DNA of 64,000 bases from Bradyrhizobium sp. cir1 (GCF_014198245.1 NZ_JACIHE010000012.1:62001-126000), one strand, 5' to 3'; shown: positions 1-9,379, counted from the first letter of the stretch. Translations and numbers: made by a program. The notes: generated from the sequence alone by a model not told the origin.

Positions 1-636
1 TACCTCTATATCGGCACGTTCGGGTCCTTCATCGGCTACTCCGCGGCGTTCCCGTTGCTGCTCAAGACGCAGTTTCCGTCGGTGACGATCTCGATCGCCT
101 TCCTCGGGCCGCTGGTCGGGTCGCTGTCGCGTCCCTTCGGCGGCTGGCTCGCCGACAGGATCGGCGGCTCGGTCATCACCTTCTGGAATTTCATCGCGAT
201 GGCGGCTGCGACGGTTGGTGCGCTCTATTTCGTCGGGCACAAGGACTTCATCGGCTTCCTGTCGATGTTCCTGATCCTGTTCGTGACGACGGGCATCGGC
301 AACGGCTCCACCTACCGCATGATCCCCTCGATCTTCCGCGAGCAGAACCTGTTCAAGGTGCGCGGCAAGGGCGATGCGGCGCGCAGCGCTGCCCTGAAAA
401 CGGCGAGCATCGAGAGCGGCGCGGCGGTCGGCTTCATCGGCGCGATCGGTGCCGTCGGCGGCTATCTGATCCCGAGCGGCTTCGGCAAGTCGATCGCCCT
501 GACCGGCGGCCCGCAGCTCGCGCTCGCGATCTATCTCGCCTTCTACGCCTCCTGCCTCGGCCTGACCTGGTGGTTCTATCTGCGTCGCAGCCCGCAGGGT
601 GAGGGCGCGGCGGGCCTCGCCGAAGCGCGAGTCTGA
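1..636 (+). CDS. narK: Nitrate/nitrite transporter NarK, C-terminal part
   Basis: The reading frame is open from base 1 and stops at TGA 634-636, so only the last 211 residues of the protein are present. It is an MFS nitrate/nitrite porter that moves nitrate in and/or nitrite out across the inner membrane. The visible part holds several hydrophobic helices, the MFS-type loop GSLSRPFGGWLADRIGG and the NarK-family segment GIGNGSTYRMIP, both typical of the NNP subfamily. It precedes globin, FAD reductase and nitrate reductase genes on the same strand. That is the order of the narK-bjgb-flp-nasC operon of Bradyrhizobium diazoefficiens, which supports the name. The N-terminus and promoter lie outside the window. 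Confidence 0.93.
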   Translation, partial: YLYIGTFGSFIGYSAAFPLLLKTQFPSVTISIAFLGPLVGSLSRPFGGWLADRIGGSVITFWNFIAMAAATVGALYFVGHKDFIGFLSMFLILFVTTGIGNGSTYRMIPSIFREQNLFKVRGKGDAARSAALKTASIESGAAVGFIGAIGAVGGYLIPSGFGKSIALTGGPQLALAIYLAFYASCLGLTWWFYLRRSPQGEGAAGLAEARV

Positions 637-654
637 CACTTGGTACGAATCTCG

Positions 655-678
655 CTTCTCCCCGTACGCGGGGAGAAG
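655..678. repeat. Short perfect hairpin between narK and bjgb
   Basis: Arms CTTCTCCCCG and CGGGGAGAAG flank a TACG loop, 19 bases after the narK stop. No T tract follows. It shares the CTCCCCG...CGGGGAG core with the larger repeats at 20469 and 29161, so it is probably a minimal member of that intergenic family. It may also act as a processing or partial termination hairpin inside the operon. Confidence 0.6.
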
Positions 679-758
679 ACTCTCTGATGACGTTTGACCC
701 ATGAACCTTGTCCGCAACGGCGCGGACAAAGGCAGACCGAAACAGACAGGAGAACATT

Positions 759-1187
759 ATGACGCCCGAACAGATTACCCTCATTCAGCAGAGCTTCGCC
801 AAGGTCGCGCCGATTTCGGAAGCCGCCGCGGTGTTGTTCTACGATCGCCTGTTCGAGGTGGCGCCGTCCGTGCGCGTGATGTTTCCCGAGGACATGACCG
901 AGCAGCGCAAGAAGCTGATGGGCATGCTCGCCGCCGTGGTCGGCGGCCTGTCGAACCTCGAGACGATTCTTCCCGCGGCCTCGGCGCTCGCCAAGCGTCA
1001 CGTCGCCTATGGCGCCAAGGCCGAGCACTACCCCGTGGTCGGCGCGACCTTGCTGTGGACCCTCGAGAAGGGTCTTGGCGAAGCCTGGACGCCCGAACTC
1101 GCTGCCGCCTGGACCGACGCCTACGGCGTGTTGTCCGGCTACATGATTTCCGAGGCCTACGGCGCACAGGCGCAGGCCGCCGAATAG
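759..1187 (+). CDS. bjgb: Single-domain haemoglobin (Bjgb-like)
   Basis: A 142-residue globin that binds haem and in Bradyrhizobium helps remove nitric oxide produced during nitrate use. The ATG at 759 is chosen because an AGGAGA site precedes it; an upstream in-frame ATG at 708 would add 17 non-globin residues. Visible globin features are Tyr28 in helix B, a PED turn after the C helix, and the proximal histidine in KRHVAYG (His81), followed by the EHYPVVG segment. There is no flavin domain, so electrons must come from a partner, most likely the reductase encoded 10 bases downstream. The family assignment is clear; the NO role is taken from the B. diazoefficiens homologue. Confidence 0.92.
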   Translation: MTPEQITLIQQSFAKVAPISEAAAVLFYDRLFEVAPSVRVMFPEDMTEQRKKLMGMLAAVVGGLSNLETILPAASALAKRHVAYGAKAEHYPVVGATLLWTLEKGLGEAWTPELAAAWTDAYGVLSGYMISEAYGAQAQAAE

Positions 1188-1197
1188 GAGATGCCTT

Positions 1198-2415
1198 GTG
1201 AGTGAACCGCTGGTCATCGTCGGTAACGGTATGGCGGCCGCGCGGCTTGTCGACGAACTCGCCAAGACCGCACTCGGCCGCTACGCGGTTGCCGTCATCG
1301 GCGATGAGCCGCGGCTCGCTTACAATCGCGTGCTGCTCTCCTCCGTGCTGGCCGGCGAGACCGGTTCGCACGAGATCGAGCTCAGGCCGGCCGACTGGTG
1401 GCGCGAACGCGGCATCACTGTGCGCTACGGCTATCGCGTCACCGAGATCGACACCGGCCGCCGCGAGCTCAAGATCGCCGGCGAAGAGAGTATGGAATAT
1501 TCCAAGCTCGTGCTCGCCACGGGATCGACGCCGCTGCGGCTCAACGTGCCGGGCGCCGATCTTGCCGGCGTGCACACGTTTCGCGATACGCGCGATGTCG
1601 ACCTGCTGCTGACGCTCGCGGCCGCGAAGAAGCGCGTCGTCGTGGTCGGCGGCGGTCTGCTCGGCCTCGAAGCCGCCTACGGCCTCGCCAAGGCCGGCGC
1701 GCCGGTGACGCTGCTGCATCTGATGGACCGGCTGATGGAGCGCCAGCTCGATGCACCCGCGGCCGACCTGCTCAAGACGCTGGTCGAGCGCAAGGGCATC
1801 CGCATTCTGCTCAATGCCAGCACGAAGTGCATCCATGGCGACGGCCACGTCGAGGCCGTCGAGCTTGCCGACGGCAGCCGGATCGAAGCCGATGCGGTGA
1901 TCTTCGCCGCCGGCATCAGGCCGAACGTTGCGCTGGCGAAGGAGGCGGGGATTGCGGTCAATCGCGGCGTTGTCGTCAACGATGTGATGCAGACCTCCTC
2001 GTCCGACATCTTCGCGCTCGGCGAATGCGCCGAGCATCGCGGCACCTGCTATGGCCTGGTCGAGCCCGCCTACGAGCAGGCGCGCGTGCTGGCGCGGCAT
2101 CTCGCCGGCCGGCCCGCCGCCTATCAGGGCAGCGTGGTCTCGACCAACCTCAAGGTCTCCGGCGTCAGCGTGTTCTCCGCGGGCGACTTCATGGGCGGAG
2201 AGGGCAGCGAGAGCCTTGTGCTGTCAGACCGCAGGCGCGGCACCTACAAGAAGCTCGTGATCGCCGACGGCCGGCTCACCGGCGCGGTGCTGATCGGCGA
2301 TACAATCGATGCGCTCTGGTATCTCGAGCTGATCCGCAATCGCGACAAGGTTGCGGCGATCCGCACCGACATGATGTTCGGCCGCGCGCTTGCGCAGCCT
2401 TCGAAAGCGGCTTGA
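1198..2415 (+). CDS. flp: FAD-dependent NAD(P)H oxidoreductase Flp
   Basis: A 405-residue pyridine-nucleotide disulfide-type reductase. The GTG start follows a TAGGAG site that overlaps the bjgb stop. It has an N-terminal FAD-binding GNGMAAARL motif (about residues 8-16), a second dinucleotide fold with VVVGGGLLGLEAAYGL (about residues 147-162) for NAD(P)H, and a late FAD contact at DIFALGE. It resembles the N-terminal half of assimilatory nitrite reductase NirB, but has no Fe-S or sirohaem domain. In B. diazoefficiens Flp is proposed to supply electrons to both the haemoglobin and the nitrate reductase NasC. The tight packing between bjgb and nasC (1 base to the next ATG) fits that role. Confidence 0.93.
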   Translation: MSEPLVIVGNGMAAARLVDELAKTALGRYAVAVIGDEPRLAYNRVLLSSVLAGETGSHEIELRPADWWRERGITVRYGYRVTEIDTGRRELKIAGEESMEYSKLVLATGSTPLRLNVPGADLAGVHTFRDTRDVDLLLTLAAAKKRVVVVGGGLLGLEAAYGLAKAGAPVTLLHLMDRLMERQLDAPAADLLKTLVERKGIRILLNASTKCIHGDGHVEAVELADGSRIEADAVIFAAGIRPNVALAKEAGIAVNRGVVVNDVMQTSSSDIFALGECAEHRGTCYGLVEPAYEQARVLARHLAGRPAAYQGSVVSTNLKVSGVSVFSAGDFMGGEGSESLVLSDRRRGTYKKLVIADGRLTGAVLIGDTIDALWYLELIRNRDKVAAIRTDMMFGRALAQPSKAA

Positions 2416-2416
2416 T

Positions 2417-5119
2417 ATGACGGCGATCGATCCGAACCTCCGCGCGACCCGAACGACATGCCCCTATTGCGGCGTCGGCTGCGGCGTGCTGGCAACACCC
2501 GACGGCAAGGGCGGCGCCGCGATCGCTGGCGATCCCGATCATCCCGCCAATTTCGGCCGGCTGTGCTCCAAGGGCTCGGCGCTCGGCGAGACCGTCGGGC
2601 TCGAGAGCCGGCTGCTCTATCCCATGATCCGCTGCAAGGGCGTGCTGGAGCGCGTCGCCTGGAGCGATGCGCTCGACCACGTCGCCCATCGCATGCAGCA
2701 CATCGTGGCCCGCGACGGCGCCGATGCGGTCGCGTTCTATCTCTCCGGCCAGCTCCTCACCGAGGACTATTACGTCGCCAACAAGCTGATGAAGGGTTTT
2801 GTCGGCACGGCGAACGTCGACACCAATTCGCGGCTCTGCATGTCGTCCTCGGTCGCCGGCCACCGCCGCGCCTTCGGCGCCGACACCGTGCCCGGCTGCT
2901 ACGAGGATCTCGACCAGGCCGATCTGCTGGTCTTCGTCGGCTCGAATGCGGCCTGGTGCCATCCCGTGCTGTTCCAGCGCATGCTGAAGAACAGGCAGGA
3001 GCGCGGCGCGCGCATGATCGTGATCGATCCGCGCCGCACCGACACCGCAAGCGACGTCGATCTGTTCCTTGGCCTCAAGCCCGGCACCGACACCGCGCTG
3101 TTCTCCGGCCTGTTCGTCCACCTCGCCGACAACGGCGTGCTCGATCGGGACTACATCGCGCAGAACACCAGCGGTTTCGACGATGCGCTGGCGCGCGCGC
3201 GCAACATCGCCGGCAGCGTCGGCGCGACGGCGCTTGCCACGGGCCTCTCCGAGCAGGACGTCGCCACCTTCTTCAAGATGTTCCGTGACACCGAGAAGGT
3301 CGTCACGCTGTATTCGCAAGGGGTCAACCAGTCGGCGCAGGGCACCGACAAGGTTAACGCGATCCTGAACTGCCATCTCGCCACGGGCCGCATCGGCAAG
3401 CCCGGTGCCTCGCCGTTCTCGCTCACCGGCCAGCCCAACGCGATGGGCGGCCGTGAGGTCGGCGGGCTCGCCAATATGCTCGCCGCCCATATGGGCTTCA
3501 CGCCGCCCGACATCGACCGCGTCAGGCGGTTCTGGAAGGCGCCGCGCATCGCCACCCATGAGGGATTGAAGGCGGTGCAGCTGTTCGAGGCCATCAACCG
3601 CGGCGAGGTCAAGGCGCTGTGGGTGATGGGGACCAATCCGGCGGTGTCGCTGCCCGACGCCGACATGGTCCGCGACGCCCTGAAGAAGCTCGAGCTGTTC
3701 GTGGTCTCCGAGAACGTGCTCTCCAACGACACCGTCGAAGCCGGCCCGCACGTGCTGCTGCCGGCGCTCGCCTGGGGCGAGAAGTCGGGCACGGTGACCA
3801 ATTCCGAGCGGCGCATCTCGCGCCAGCGCTCGTTCCTGCCCGCGCCGGGCGAGGCGCGCCCCGATTGGTGGATCCTGAGCGAGACCGCAAAGCGTCTCGG
3901 CTTCGGCGAGAGTTTTAATTACAGATCGGCCGCCGATATCTTCCGCGAGCACGCCGCTCTCTCGGCCTTCGAGAACAATGGCAGCCGCGATTTCGACATC
4001 GGCGCGCTGACCTCGCTGTCGGACGAAGCGTTCGACGCCTTGAGGCCGGTGCAGTGGCCGGCGCGCGAAGGCGCTTTGCCGGGCGAACGTTTCTTCGCGC
4101 AAGGCGGCTTCTTCACCAATGACGGCAAGGGCCGCTTCATTGCGCCGGAGGTGCCGACGCTGCGTGGCGAGACCGGTCCCTCGCGGCCGCTGCGGCTCAA
4201 CACCGGGCGCATCCGCGACCAGTGGCACACCATGACGCGCACGGGCCTCAGCCAGCGGCTGGGCGCGCATCTGCCCGAGCCGTTCGTCGAGATTCATCCC
4301 GACGACGCCGGCAAATACGGCATCGCCCATGACGGCTATGCCCGCATCACCACCGATTACGGCCAGTGCATCCTGAAGGTCGTCGTCAGCGAACGGCAGC
4401 AGCGCGGCACGCTGTTCGTGCCGATCCACTGGAGCGCGATGAACGCCTCGCACGGCCGCGTCGGTGCGCTGGTGCAGTCCTTCACGGATCCATTCTCGGG
4501 GCAGCCGGAAGCCAAAGCGACACCGGCCGCGATCGCGCCCTACGAATTCGTCTTCCGCGGCTTCGCGCTGTCGCGCAAGCAGCTCGACCTGCCGCAGAAC
4601 CTGTTGTGGACCCGCGTCACGGTGGCCGGCGGCTTCGGCTACCTCTTTGCCGACAACGCGGACCTCGCCCGCTGGCCGGCCTGGCTCGACGGCGTCGCCG
4701 GCGAGGACGTCGCCGAGTACCGCGACTTCGGCGGCGGCGTCTATCGTGCGGCTTCGTTTGCAGGCGATCGCATCGAGACCTGCCTGTTCGTCGGACCCGC
4801 GCACGACGCCGGCGATTGGGAGGTGGTGAAGAGCCTGTTCGTCGCCGATCAGGTCACCGACGACCAGCGCCGCACGCTGCTGTCAGGTAAGTCCAGCGAA
4901 GGCGCCGCCTCGACCGGCCCGATCGTCTGCGCCTGCTTCGGCGTCGGCCGCGGCACCATCTGCGACACCATCGCCGGCGGCGCGCGCACCGCCGCCGAGA
5001 TCGGCGCCAAGCTCAAGGCCGGCACCAATTGCGGCTCCTGCATCCCCGAGCTGAAGCGCCTGATCGCGACGACGGAGTTGCCTGCGCAGCAGGCGAAGGT
5101 CGCGGGCGCGGCTGGGTAG
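2417..5119 (+). CDS. nasC: Assimilatory nitrate reductase catalytic subunit NasC
   Basis: A 900-residue molybdopterin oxidoreductase that reduces nitrate to nitrite in the cytoplasm. The N-terminus carries a [4Fe-4S] site at Cys15, Cys18, Cys22 and Cys50 (CPYCGVGC...GRLCSKG). The long central part is the bis-MGD catalytic region, with SRLCMSS and the TGQPNAMGGREVGG segment. The C-terminus (from about residue 838) is a BFD-like [2Fe-2S] domain with CACFGVG and NCGSC, a common fusion in assimilatory enzymes that lack a separate electron-transfer subunit. The ATG at 2417 overlaps the end of flp by one base spacing; an ATG at 2390 inside flp is less likely. No signal peptide is present. Confidence 0.95.
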   Translation: MTAIDPNLRATRTTCPYCGVGCGVLATPDGKGGAAIAGDPDHPANFGRLCSKGSALGETVGLESRLLYPMIRCKGVLERVAWSDALDHVAHRMQHIVARDGADAVAFYLSGQLLTEDYYVANKLMKGFVGTANVDTNSRLCMSSSVAGHRRAFGADTVPGCYEDLDQADLLVFVGSNAAWCHPVLFQRMLKNRQERGARMIVIDPRRTDTASDVDLFLGLKPGTDTALFSGLFVHLADNGVLDRDYIAQNTSGFDDALARARNIAGSVGATALATGLSEQDVATFFKMFRDTEKVVTLYSQGVNQSAQGTDKVNAILNCHLATGRIGKPGASPFSLTGQPNAMGGREVGGLANMLAAHMGFTPPDIDRVRRFWKAPRIATHEGLKAVQLFEAINRGEVKALWVMGTNPAVSLPDADMVRDALKKLELFVVSENVLSNDTVEAGPHVLLPALAWGEKSGTVTNSERRISRQRSFLPAPGEARPDWWILSETAKRLGFGESFNYRSAADIFREHAALSAFENNGSRDFDIGALTSLSDEAFDALRPVQWPAREGALPGERFFAQGGFFTNDGKGRFIAPEVPTLRGETGPSRPLRLNTGRIRDQWHTMTRTGLSQRLGAHLPEPFVEIHPDDAGKYGIAHDGYARITTDYGQCILKVVVSERQQRGTLFVPIHWSAMNASHGRVGALVQSFTDPFSGQPEAKATPAAIAPYEFVFRGFALSRKQLDLPQNLLWTRVTVAGGFGYLFADNADLARWPAWLDGVAGEDVAEYRDFGGGVYRAASFAGDRIETCLFVGPAHDAGDWEVVKSLFVADQVTDDQRRTLLSGKSSEGAASTGPIVCACFGVGRGTICDTIAGGARTAAEIGAKLKAGTNCGSCIPELKRLIATTELPAQQAKVAGAAG

Positions 5120-5154
5120 GGCTGGCTTTCTGGGGCGTCGCCGAATATTCCGCT

Positions 5155-5257
5155 GTCATCGCCCGGCTTGACCGGGCGATCCAGTACGCCGAGACATCTT
5201 TGACTAAGCGGTGAGGCCGCGGCGTACTGGATTCCCCGCTTTCGCGGGGAATGACAG
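5155..5257. repeat. Long intergenic palindromic repeat with side hairpins
   Basis: Outer arms CTGTCAT/ATGACAG enclose two small hairpins (CGCCCGG-CTTGA-CCGGGCG and TCCCCGC-TTTC-GCGGGGA) and a long inner pair ATCCAGTACGCC/GGCGTACTGGAT. The whole 103 bases could fold into a cruciform. It has the same architecture as the elements at 15268, 32235 and 33136, which also begin GTCAT and end ATGAC, but a different side-hairpin sequence. Confidence 0.75.
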
Positions 5258-5349
5258 TGAGGGCGAGGCGGCATGCCGCCCGCGCCAATCGACGCGCCCG
5301 CTAATGTGCCGTATGGTGCCGCGCTCTCCCCTCAACGCGCACAAAAACA

Positions 5350-6249
5350 ATGATGTACCTGGAAACGCCCCCGCGCCTGATCGAGACCAGGCTGTTCTCC
5401 GCAATGCCCGACAAGTTCCGCCGCAAGGGCGAGCGGACTGATTGGGCTGACGCCAACCGCCCGGGTGTTGCGACCGACAGCTTCATCGAAGGGCCGTCAT
5501 TCGACAGGGACGGCAATCTCTACGTCGTCGACATTCCCTTCGGCCGCATCTTCCGCATTGCGCCTGACGGCGAATGGTCACTCGTAATCGAATATGAGGG
5601 CTGGCCGAACGGACTGAAGATCGCAGCCGACGGCCATATCCTGGTCGCCGACTACATGCATGGCATCATGGAGCTCGATGCGACGGGAGGGCGGATCAAG
5701 CCCATCCTGACCGCGCGCAATTCGGAATCGTTCCGCGGCTGCAACGATCTGCATCTCGCGTCGAACGGCGACATCTATTTCACCGACCAGGGCCAGACCG
5801 GCCTGCACGATCCGAGCGGCCGGGTCTATCGGTTGGCATCGAACGGCCGGCTGGATTGCCTGCTCGACACCGGCATCAGTCCGAACGGCCTCGTGCTCGA
5901 TCCAACCGAAACCGTGCTGTTCGTCGCCATGACGCGCGACAATGCGGTGTGGCGGCTGCCGTTCATGAAGGACGGCTGCGTGTCCAAGGTCGGCCGCTTC
6001 TGCTCGCTGTTCGGCACCAGCGGTCCTGATGGTATGACCATGGATGCGAAGGGGCGTCTGTTCGTCGGCCACGCCTCGCTCGGTCATGTCTTCGTGTTCG
6101 CGCCGAACGGGGAACTGATCGCGCGGATCAAGTCGTGCGCGGGACCGAATTGCACCAATGTTGCGATCGGTGGCGAAAACAGGGATCGGCTCTATATCAC
6201 GGAGTCTGCGACTGGCAGTGTGCTGGTGGCGGATATCGGCGGACTCTAG
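5350..6249 (+). CDS. SMP-30/gluconolactonase family protein
   Basis: A 299-residue six-bladed beta-propeller of the SMP-30/gluconolactonase/LRE type. These are usually metal-dependent lactonases that open sugar lactones. Family marks include EGPSFDRDGNLYVVD near residue 40, GWPNGLKI near 85, NDLHLASNGDIYFTD near 135 and SPNGLVLD near 178, which carry the expected Glu and Asn metal ligands. Two ATG codons (5350 and 5353) are possible starts. An aldo/keto reductase follows 19 bases downstream, probably in the same transcript, which would fit oxidation or reduction of a sugar followed by lactone opening. The substrate cannot be read from the sequence. Confidence 0.88.
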   Translation: MMYLETPPRLIETRLFSAMPDKFRRKGERTDWADANRPGVATDSFIEGPSFDRDGNLYVVDIPFGRIFRIAPDGEWSLVIEYEGWPNGLKIAADGHILVADYMHGIMELDATGGRIKPILTARNSESFRGCNDLHLASNGDIYFTDQGQTGLHDPSGRVYRLASNGRLDCLLDTGISPNGLVLDPTETVLFVAMTRDNAVWRLPFMKDGCVSKVGRFCSLFGTSGPDGMTMDAKGRLFVGHASLGHVFVFAPNGELIARIKSCAGPNCTNVAIGGENRDRLYITESATGSVLVADIGGL

Positions 6250-6268
6250 AGCATCTGAAGGAATAAAC

Positions 6269-7108
6269 ATGAACACAAAACCCTTCGGCAAAGCCAACGC
6301 CAACGTCTCCGTCATCGGGCAGGGCACCTGGTATCTCGATCATGGCGATCGCAAGCGCGCGATCGCGGCGCTTCAGCACGGGCTTGATCTCGGCATGACC
6401 CACATCGACACCGCCGAGATGTATGGCGATGCCGAGCTCGTCATTGCCGATGCGATCGCGGGCCGGCGCGACGAGGTGTTCCTGGTCTCGAAAGTGCTGC
6501 CGAGCAACGCCTCGCGCCGGGGCACCATCGCGGCCTGCGAACGCTCGTTGAAGCGGCTGAAGACCGATCGGCTCGATTGTTATCTCCTGCACTGGCGCGG
6601 TTCCTATCCGCTCGAAGACACCGTCGCCGCCTTGGAGGAACTGGTGACATCAGGCAAGATCAAGTCCTGGGGCGTCTCCAATTTCGATGCTGACGATCTC
6701 GACGAGATTCTCGATGTCTCGGGCGAAGGGCGCATCGCCTGTAATCAGGTGCTCTATCATCTGAAGGAGCGTGCGATCGAGCACGCGGTGATCCCGTGGT
6801 GCGAGCAGCATGGCGTTGCCGTCGTCGCCTATTCGCCGTTCGGCCATGACGATTTTCCGGCGAGCAACAGCAAGGGCGGCGCGGTGCTCGCGCGCATCGC
6901 GGAGGCGCGTCGTGCGACACCGCGTCAGGTCGCGCTGAGCTTCCTCACCCGTGCGACTACGGTGTTCGCGATTCCGAAGGCCTCGTCGGCGGAACATGCC
7001 GGCGAGAATGCGGTAGCCGGCGATCTCGTGCTGACGAAAGAGGAGATTTCAGCGCTGGATGCGGCGTTTCCGCGCGGTCCGAAGCCGCGCAGCCTGCCCA
7101 TGCTGTAG
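6269..7108 (+). CDS. Aldo/keto reductase
   Basis: A 279-residue NAD(P)H-dependent aldo/keto reductase with a TIM-barrel fold. The catalytic tetrad is visible as Asp and Tyr in DTAEMYGD, Lys in LVSKVLP and His in YLLHWRG. The segment IKSWGVSNFD is the usual AKR signature, and FAIPKASS near the C-terminus is the cofactor-binding loop. The ATG at 6269 is preceded by AAGGAATAAAC and fits the family N-terminus (FGKANANVSVIGQGTW); in-frame starts further upstream overlap the lactonase gene. It is likely co-transcribed with the preceding SMP-30 protein. The substrate is unknown. Confidence 0.92.
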   Translation: MNTKPFGKANANVSVIGQGTWYLDHGDRKRAIAALQHGLDLGMTHIDTAEMYGDAELVIADAIAGRRDEVFLVSKVLPSNASRRGTIAACERSLKRLKTDRLDCYLLHWRGSYPLEDTVAALEELVTSGKIKSWGVSNFDADDLDEILDVSGEGRIACNQVLYHLKERAIEHAVIPWCEQHGVAVVAYSPFGHDDFPASNSKGGAVLARIAEARRATPRQVALSFLTRATTVFAIPKASSAEHAGENAVAGDLVLTKEEISALDAAFPRGPKPRSLPML

Positions 7109-7303
7109 TGCAGCAAACGCTCAATATTAATGGAGTATTGACGCGCGCGGCGGTCTGCGCATATCGGCATCCTGTTTTCGGAAGTTGTGAAAGCGGCGCA
7201 TTTGTCGTTTTTTACGAACGCACTCGATTCGCATTTTTCCCGAGTTCCAGCCGTGACCCCGCCGCCAGCCGCAGCCGCAAGGCTCGATAGTATTTCCGTG
7301 CCT

Positions 7304-8239
7304 ATGCCCGAGAGGAAGCAGGTCGGTCGCCGCGCACCCGCGCGCGTCGATCATCCGTTCAAGGGCATCGCACTGATTTTGCTGTCGACGGTGTTTCTCG
7401 GCTGCTCCGACACCGCCGCGAAATATCTGTCGACCAGCCTGCCGTCGATCGAGATCACCTGGATCCGCTTTCTCACCTTCGCGCTGATCTTCACGCCGGT
7501 GATGCTGCGGTCCTCGCCGTATTACTCGATGCGCACCGAGCGTCTCGGATTGCACGTGATGCGTGGCGCGGTGCTGCTCGGCTCCTCGCTGTTCTTCATC
7601 ACGGGGCTCGGCTTCCTCCCGATCGCGGAAGCGTCCGCCACCGGCTTCGTTGCGCCGCTGTTCGTCACGGCGCTCTCGATCGTCTTTCTCGGCGAGAAGG
7701 TCGGCATGCGCCGCTGGTTCGCGACCGCACTCGGCCTCGTCGGCGTGCTGATCATCCTGCGCCCGGGCACCAGCGCATTTCATCCGGCAGCTTTCTTCCC
7801 GGTGGTCTCGGCGGCCTGCTGGGCCGGTACGTTGATCTTGACGCGGATGATGAGCGGTCGCGAAGCCGTCGTCACCACCATGGCTTATTCCTCGCTGACC
7901 GGCCTTGCGATCCTCACCGCAATCGTGCCCTTCGTCTGGGTGACGCCGTCCTGGACCGCGATCGCACTCGGCATCTTCATCGGCATCGCCTCGACCGCCG
8001 GCCAGTGGATCGTCGTGCTGGCCTATCGCTATGGCGATGCCTCGGTGCTGGCGCCGTTCTCCTACTCGCAATTGTTGTGGGTGAGCATTCTCGGCTTCTT
8101 CATCTTCGGCGAGGTGCCGAGCATCTGGACCATCGTCGGCGCGGCCTTCATCGTCGCCAGCGGTCTCTACATCGCCCATCGCGAGCGCGTTCGCCGCGCC
8201 CAGCTGCTGGTGCTGGAAGAGCGTTCCCCGAACGCCTGA
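7304..8239 (+). CDS. DMT-family (EamA) membrane exporter
   Basis: A roughly 311-residue inner-membrane protein with about ten hydrophobic helices in two EamA repeats (FKGIALILLSTVFLGCSDT at the start of the first; AAFFPVVSAACWAGTLIL at the start of the second). Members export metabolites or amino acids. An alternative GTG at 7187 would add 39 residues that look like translated non-coding sequence, although a GGAAG motif lies before it. The ATG at 7304 starts close to the first helix but has no clear ribosome binding site, so the start is uncertain. The transported compound cannot be inferred. Confidence 0.85.
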   Translation: MPERKQVGRRAPARVDHPFKGIALILLSTVFLGCSDTAAKYLSTSLPSIEITWIRFLTFALIFTPVMLRSSPYYSMRTERLGLHVMRGAVLLGSSLFFITGLGFLPIAEASATGFVAPLFVTALSIVFLGEKVGMRRWFATALGLVGVLIILRPGTSAFHPAAFFPVVSAACWAGTLILTRMMSGREAVVTTMAYSSLTGLAILTAIVPFVWVTPSWTAIALGIFIGIASTAGQWIVVLAYRYGDASVLAPFSYSQLLWVSILGFFIFGEVPSIWTIVGAAFIVASGLYIAHRERVRRAQLLVLEERSPNA

Positions 8240-8299
8240 CGCAAGTTCGCGCATCTCGCGTCGTGCTATCAATGGCTCCAACGATAAGGGAGGAGCCGG

Positions 8300-9379
8300 A
8301 TGCGCGCCGCGATTTTCAGGAACGGTGAGATTGTCGTTGGCGAGATGGCCGAGCCGAAACCCGGCAATGGCCAGGTGCTGGTCAGGACGCTCGCCTGCGG
8401 CATCTGCGGCTCCGATTTGCATGCCCGCCAGCACGCCCCCCGCATGGTGGAGATGGCGCGGAAGACCGGGCGCAAGCCGATGGACCTCTCCCGCGACGTC
8501 GTGTTTGGCCATGAGTTCTGCTGCGAGATCGTCGACTATGGCCCCGGCACGGCGCGCAAGCTCAAGCCGGGCACACGCGTCTGTTCGCTGCCGGCGCTGG
8601 TGACGCCTGCGGGTATCGAGGGCATCGGCTATTCCAACGACAACATCGGCGGTTATGCCGAGGCCATGCTGCTCAGCGAGGCGCTGCTGCTCGAAGTGCC
8701 CGATGGTCTTGCGCCGGAACACGCCGCGCTCACCGAGCCGCTCGCAGTCGGTGTTCACGCCGTGGCCAAGGCCAACGTCAGGGGCGGCGAGGTGCCGCTG
8801 GTGATTGGCTGCGGGCCGGTCGGGCTCGCTGTCATCGCCGCGCTGAAGATCAGGGGCCTGCATCCGATCGTCGCAGCCGACTATTCCCCGGCGCGTCGCG
8901 CGCTCGCGGCAAAGCTCGGCGCCGACATCGTCGTCGATCCCAGGGTATCGCAGCCCTACGCGACCTGGGCCGCGCATGCGCAGATGTCGGAGGCGGAGAA
9001 GGCGGCGCGGCCGCCGCTCCAGGCCATGCTGCCGGCGCTCAAGCCCGCGATCATCTTCGAATGCGTCGGGGTGCCCGGCCTGTTGCAGCAGGTGTTCGAA
9101 GGCGCCCCGCGCGATGCGCGCATCGTCGTGGTCGGCGTCTGCATGGAGACCGACAGATGCGAGCCCATGATCGGCATCATGAAGGAGCTCAACGTCCAAT
9201 ACGTGCTCGGCTACACGCCGGAGGAATTTGCGGCGTCACTTCGGCTGATTGCCGAGGGGCAGGTGGATGCCGCGGCGATGGTGACGGCCGAGGTCGGCAT
9301 CGACGGCGTCGCGAAGGCCTTCGCCGATCTCGCCAATCCTGAAGCCCACACCAAGATCATCGTGCAGCCGTGGCGTTGA
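8300..9379 (+). CDS. Zinc-type alcohol dehydrogenase
   Basis: A 359-residue medium-chain dehydrogenase. It begins after a strong AAGGGAGG site. The catalytic zinc region is visible as CGICGSDLH and GHEFCCEI, and the NAD(P)-binding fold as VIGCGPVGLAVIAAL. The four-cysteine structural zinc lobe seen in many relatives is absent: the stretch after GTRVCSLPALV has no Cys cluster. The insertion RQHAPRMVEMARKTGRK after the first zinc motif is typical of a subgroup common in alphaproteobacteria. It stands alone before a long palindromic repeat. The substrate is unknown. Confidence 0.9.
   Translation: MRAAIFRNGEIVVGEMAEPKPGNGQVLVRTLACGICGSDLHARQHAPRMVEMARKTGRKPMDLSRDVVFGHEFCCEIVDYGPGTARKLKPGTRVCSLPALVTPAGIEGIGYSNDNIGGYAEAMLLSEALLLEVPDGLAPEHAALTEPLAVGVHAVAKANVRGGEVPLVIGCGPVGLAVIAALKIRGLHPIVAADYSPARRALAAKLGADIVVDPRVSQPYATWAAHAQMSEAEKAARPPLQAMLPALKPAIIFECVGVPGLLQQVFEGAPRDARIVVVGVCMETDRCEPMIGIMKELNVQYVLGYTPEEFAASLRLIAEGQVDAAAMVTAEVGIDGVAKAFADLANPEAHTKIIVQPWR

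Noticed and set aside
2276..4804. 842-codon open frame on the minus strand opposite nasC
   Set aside because: It mirrors the codon pattern of the high-GC nasC gene, has no recognisable domain or ribosome site, and nasC itself is unambiguous.
7127..9199. 690-codon minus-strand open frame opposite the DMT and dehydrogenase genes
   Set aside because: It spans two clear genes and an intergenic gap, and its translation is His/Arg/Asp-rich, as expected for an antisense shadow.
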